Source of the DNA: Phycisphaerales bacterium
Lineage (GTDB): Bacteria > Planctomycetota > Phycisphaerae > Phycisphaerales > UBA1924
DNA: 5,856 nt
Reading direction: 5' to 3'
Assembly: GCA_029260335.1 (NCBI GenBank)
Contig: JAJDDL010000153.1
Location: forward strand, 1-5,856
The notes under the pieces were generated by a model. That model had not been told where the DNA came from and did not search any database. It saw only the letters and a list, made by a program, of their open reading frames with translations. Positions 4,266 through 5,856 of the stretch are shown piece by piece (the first letter of the stretch is position 1; every line of letters starts with the position of its first letter). The translations under genes were made by a program, and so were the position numbers.

Positions 4266-5856
4266 TTGGCTCGAAACAAGATTCAGGCATTCGCCCTATC
4301 CCTGCTCGCCATCGCAGGCTCAGCGTCCGCGGGCCTGGCCGCCCAACCCAAGGAACGCGAGATTGACATCAACGCCGAGTATGTTCCCGGCGAGCTCATC
4401 GTGCTTTTCGAGAGTGTGCCGATGCAGGCGGATCTCGGCGCGATCGGCGCACGAGTTCCTGGGGCGAGTTGGCGCGTGATTGCGCACGCTCCGCATCCGG
4501 TCGACGATCCCAACGGCATCCATCCGCTCGCGCGCGTCCGTGTGCTCGAGTTTCCGGTGGATGCGGACCTTGACGCGATCGACGCGATGCTCGACGCGAC
4601 ACCCGGCGTGCGCGAGGCGCATCCGAACTTCATCATGCAGATGGCGCTGGTGCCGAATGATCCGATGTACAACCAGCAGTACGGGCCTCAGATTTCCAAC
4701 GCCGAACCCGGTTGGGACATCACCACGGGTGACGCCTCGGTCATCATCTGTGTTGCTGATACAGGCATCAACTTCGATCACGAGGACTTTCAGGCCGGCA
4801 CGATCTGGACCAACCCCGGTGAGATCGCAGGCAACGGCATCGACGATGACAACAACGGTTTCATCGATGACGTGCACGGCTGGGACGGCATTCAGTTTGA
4901 CAACGATCCGCGCGACGCCAACGGGCACGGCAGCCACGTCGCCGGCACCATCGGCGCAAGGCTCGACAATGGCATCGGTATCGCGGGCATGGCCAACGTC
5001 ACTATCGTGCCGTTCCAGGTCTTCAACGCGGGCGGCGGCGGCACGTTTGAAGCCATCACCCAGGCAATCTACTACGCCACCGACAACGGCTTCCAAGCGC
5101 TGAACTATTCCGGCGGTGGTGGCGGCGGCAGCGTCCAGATTCTCGAGGACGCCGTCGCTTACGCTTGGGACAATGGCATGCTCGTGGTCGCGGCGGCGGG
5201 CAACGGCAACAACGGCCAGCCCTTTTGGCCCGCGTGGTACGACGGCTCGATCGCCGTTTCCGGCACCGACAGCAACGACAATCGTTACGGGTCCTCGAAC
5301 TTCGGCGATCACATCGACGTCGCGGCTCCGGGTGTCGATGTCTTCAGTTGCTGGTGGAGCGGTCCCTCGTCCTACAACTCGATCACGGGCACAAGCATGT
5401 CCGCGCCGCACGTGACGGGGTTGGTCGGGCTCATGCTGAGCATGGATCCGACGCTTTCCAATCAAGACTTGCGTGACCTGCTCCGTGAGGGCGCAGACGA
5501 TCTGGGCGATTCGGGCTTTGACATCTTTTTCGGCCATGGTCGCATCAACGTTGCAAACACGCTCCAGGCTCAACTCGATCGGACGCTCGTTGTCACGCTT
5601 CCAGATGGCATCCCTGAGCTTGTCGAGCCGGGCGTGGGCACATCGATCAACGTGCAGATCAGCGAGCACAATGGCAACACGGTCGAGCCTGGAAGCGAGC
5701 TGCTCCACTATCGCCCGCTCGGCGGCGATTGGATGACCACCACGATGACCCCGCTCGGCGGCGGGGCATATGAGGAGGTCGTGCCGGGGCTTGATTGCGG
5801 CGAGGATCCGGATCTGTACTTCAGTGCTGCAACCACCGGGGGCGACTCGGTCGTGC
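4266..5856 (+). CDS. Exported subtilisin-like serine protease (S8 family), partial at right edge
   Basis: The frame is open for 530 codons from TTG 4266 to the window edge, so the C-terminus is missing. Residues 1-26 are a signal peptide (MARNKIQAFALSLLAIAGSA, then an Ala-rich cleavage area). Residues about 37-126 are a prodomain, opening with YVPGELIVLF (39-48) and closing with VREAHPNFIM (115-124). The catalytic triad is complete: D165 in VADTGI, H221 in NGHGSH and S377 in GTSMSAP, with oxyanion N313 in AAAGNGN. A loop between D165 and H221 (NGIDDDNNGFIDDVHGWD, 190-207) is Asp-rich and probably binds calcium. The substrate-binding strands carry glycine runs (256-259 and 283-288) where a bulkier residue is usual. 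From about 437 a beta-rich tail starts (LVVTLPDGIPELVEPG; SELLHYRPLGG), like those after planctomycete peptidase domains; a dockerin-like end beyond the window is possible. It acts outside the cytoplasm; the substrate is unknown. Confidence 0.92.
   Translation, partial: MARNKIQAFALSLLAIAGSASAGLAAQPKEREIDINAEYVPGELIVLFESVPMQADLGAIGARVPGASWRVIAHAPHPVDDPNGIHPLARVRVLEFPVDADLDAIDAMLDATPGVREAHPNFIMQMALVPNDPMYNQQYGPQISNAEPGWDITTGDASVIICVADTGINFDHEDFQAGTIWTNPGEIAGNGIDDDNNGFIDDVHGWDGIQFDNDPRDANGHGSHVAGTIGARLDNGIGIAGMANVTIVPFQVFNAGGGGTFEAITQAIYYATDNGFQALNYSGGGGGGSVQILEDAVAYAWDNGMLVVAAAGNGNNGQPFWPAWYDGSIAVSGTDSNDNRYGSSNFGDHIDVAAPGVDVFSCWWSGPSSYNSITGTSMSAPHVTGLVGLMLSMDPTLSNQDLRDLLREGADDLGDSGFDIFFGHGRINVANTLQAQLDRTLVVTLPDGIPELVEPGVGTSINVQISEHNGNTVEPGSELLHYRPLGGDWMTTTMTPLGGGAYEEVVPGLDCGEDPDLYFSAATTGGDSVV

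Noticed and set aside
4320..5708. A long open frame (462 codons) antisense to the protease gene.
   Set aside because: It lies wholly inside the well-supported subtilase gene on the opposite strand. Its composition (very rich in V, R, A and D) is what the mirror of GC-biased codons gives, and it has no recognisable motif or good ribosome-binding site.

Overview
The window is GC-rich, densely coding bacterial DNA and most likely comes from a planctomycete of the Phycisphaerae type. This placement is an inference from gene content: a DUF1570-like exported peptidase fragment, an exported protein ending in paired dockerin-like EF-hand loops (the 'GC-type dockerin' style common in that group), a GHL10-type lipoprotein, and a subtilisin-like protease with a beta-rich tail familiar from planctomycete exported proteases. 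No rRNA, tRNA, CRISPR array, insertion sequence or phage gene was seen.

Layout: (1) Positions 1-501, minus strand: 5' part of an exported TPR/DUF1570-like protein that runs off the left edge. (2) 502-740: divergent intergenic region with no gene. (3) 741-1430, plus strand: a two-TM membrane protein with a beta-rich domain closely resembling Cap15 (S-2TMbeta), the cyclic-dinucleotide-sensing effector of CBASS antiphage systems. (4) 1431-1452: a 22-bp convergent gap, with an inverted repeat spanning the two gene ends. (5) 1453-2802, minus strand: exported protein with four C-terminal EF-hand-like loops. (6) 2803-2854: a 52-bp divergent gap. (7) 2855-4117, plus strand: GHL10-family lipoprotein. 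(8) 4118-4265: intergenic leader with small palindromes. (9) 4266-5856, plus strand: S8 subtilisin-like protease with signal peptide, prodomain and complete catalytic machinery, starting at TTG and running off the right edge.

Four of the five genes encode exported proteins that probably act in or outside the cell envelope: a possible metallopeptidase, a dockerin-like protein, a glycan hydrolase-like lipoprotein and a serine protease. The exception is the Cap15-like gene, which is the most interesting item. In known CBASS operons this effector lies beside a CD-NTase gene. Here the upstream neighbour is divergent and the downstream neighbour is convergent, so the gene is transcribed alone with no partner synthase adjacent. 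It may be an orphan effector served by a distant synthase or a housekeeping second messenger, or a non-defence use of the fold. The sequence alone cannot decide.
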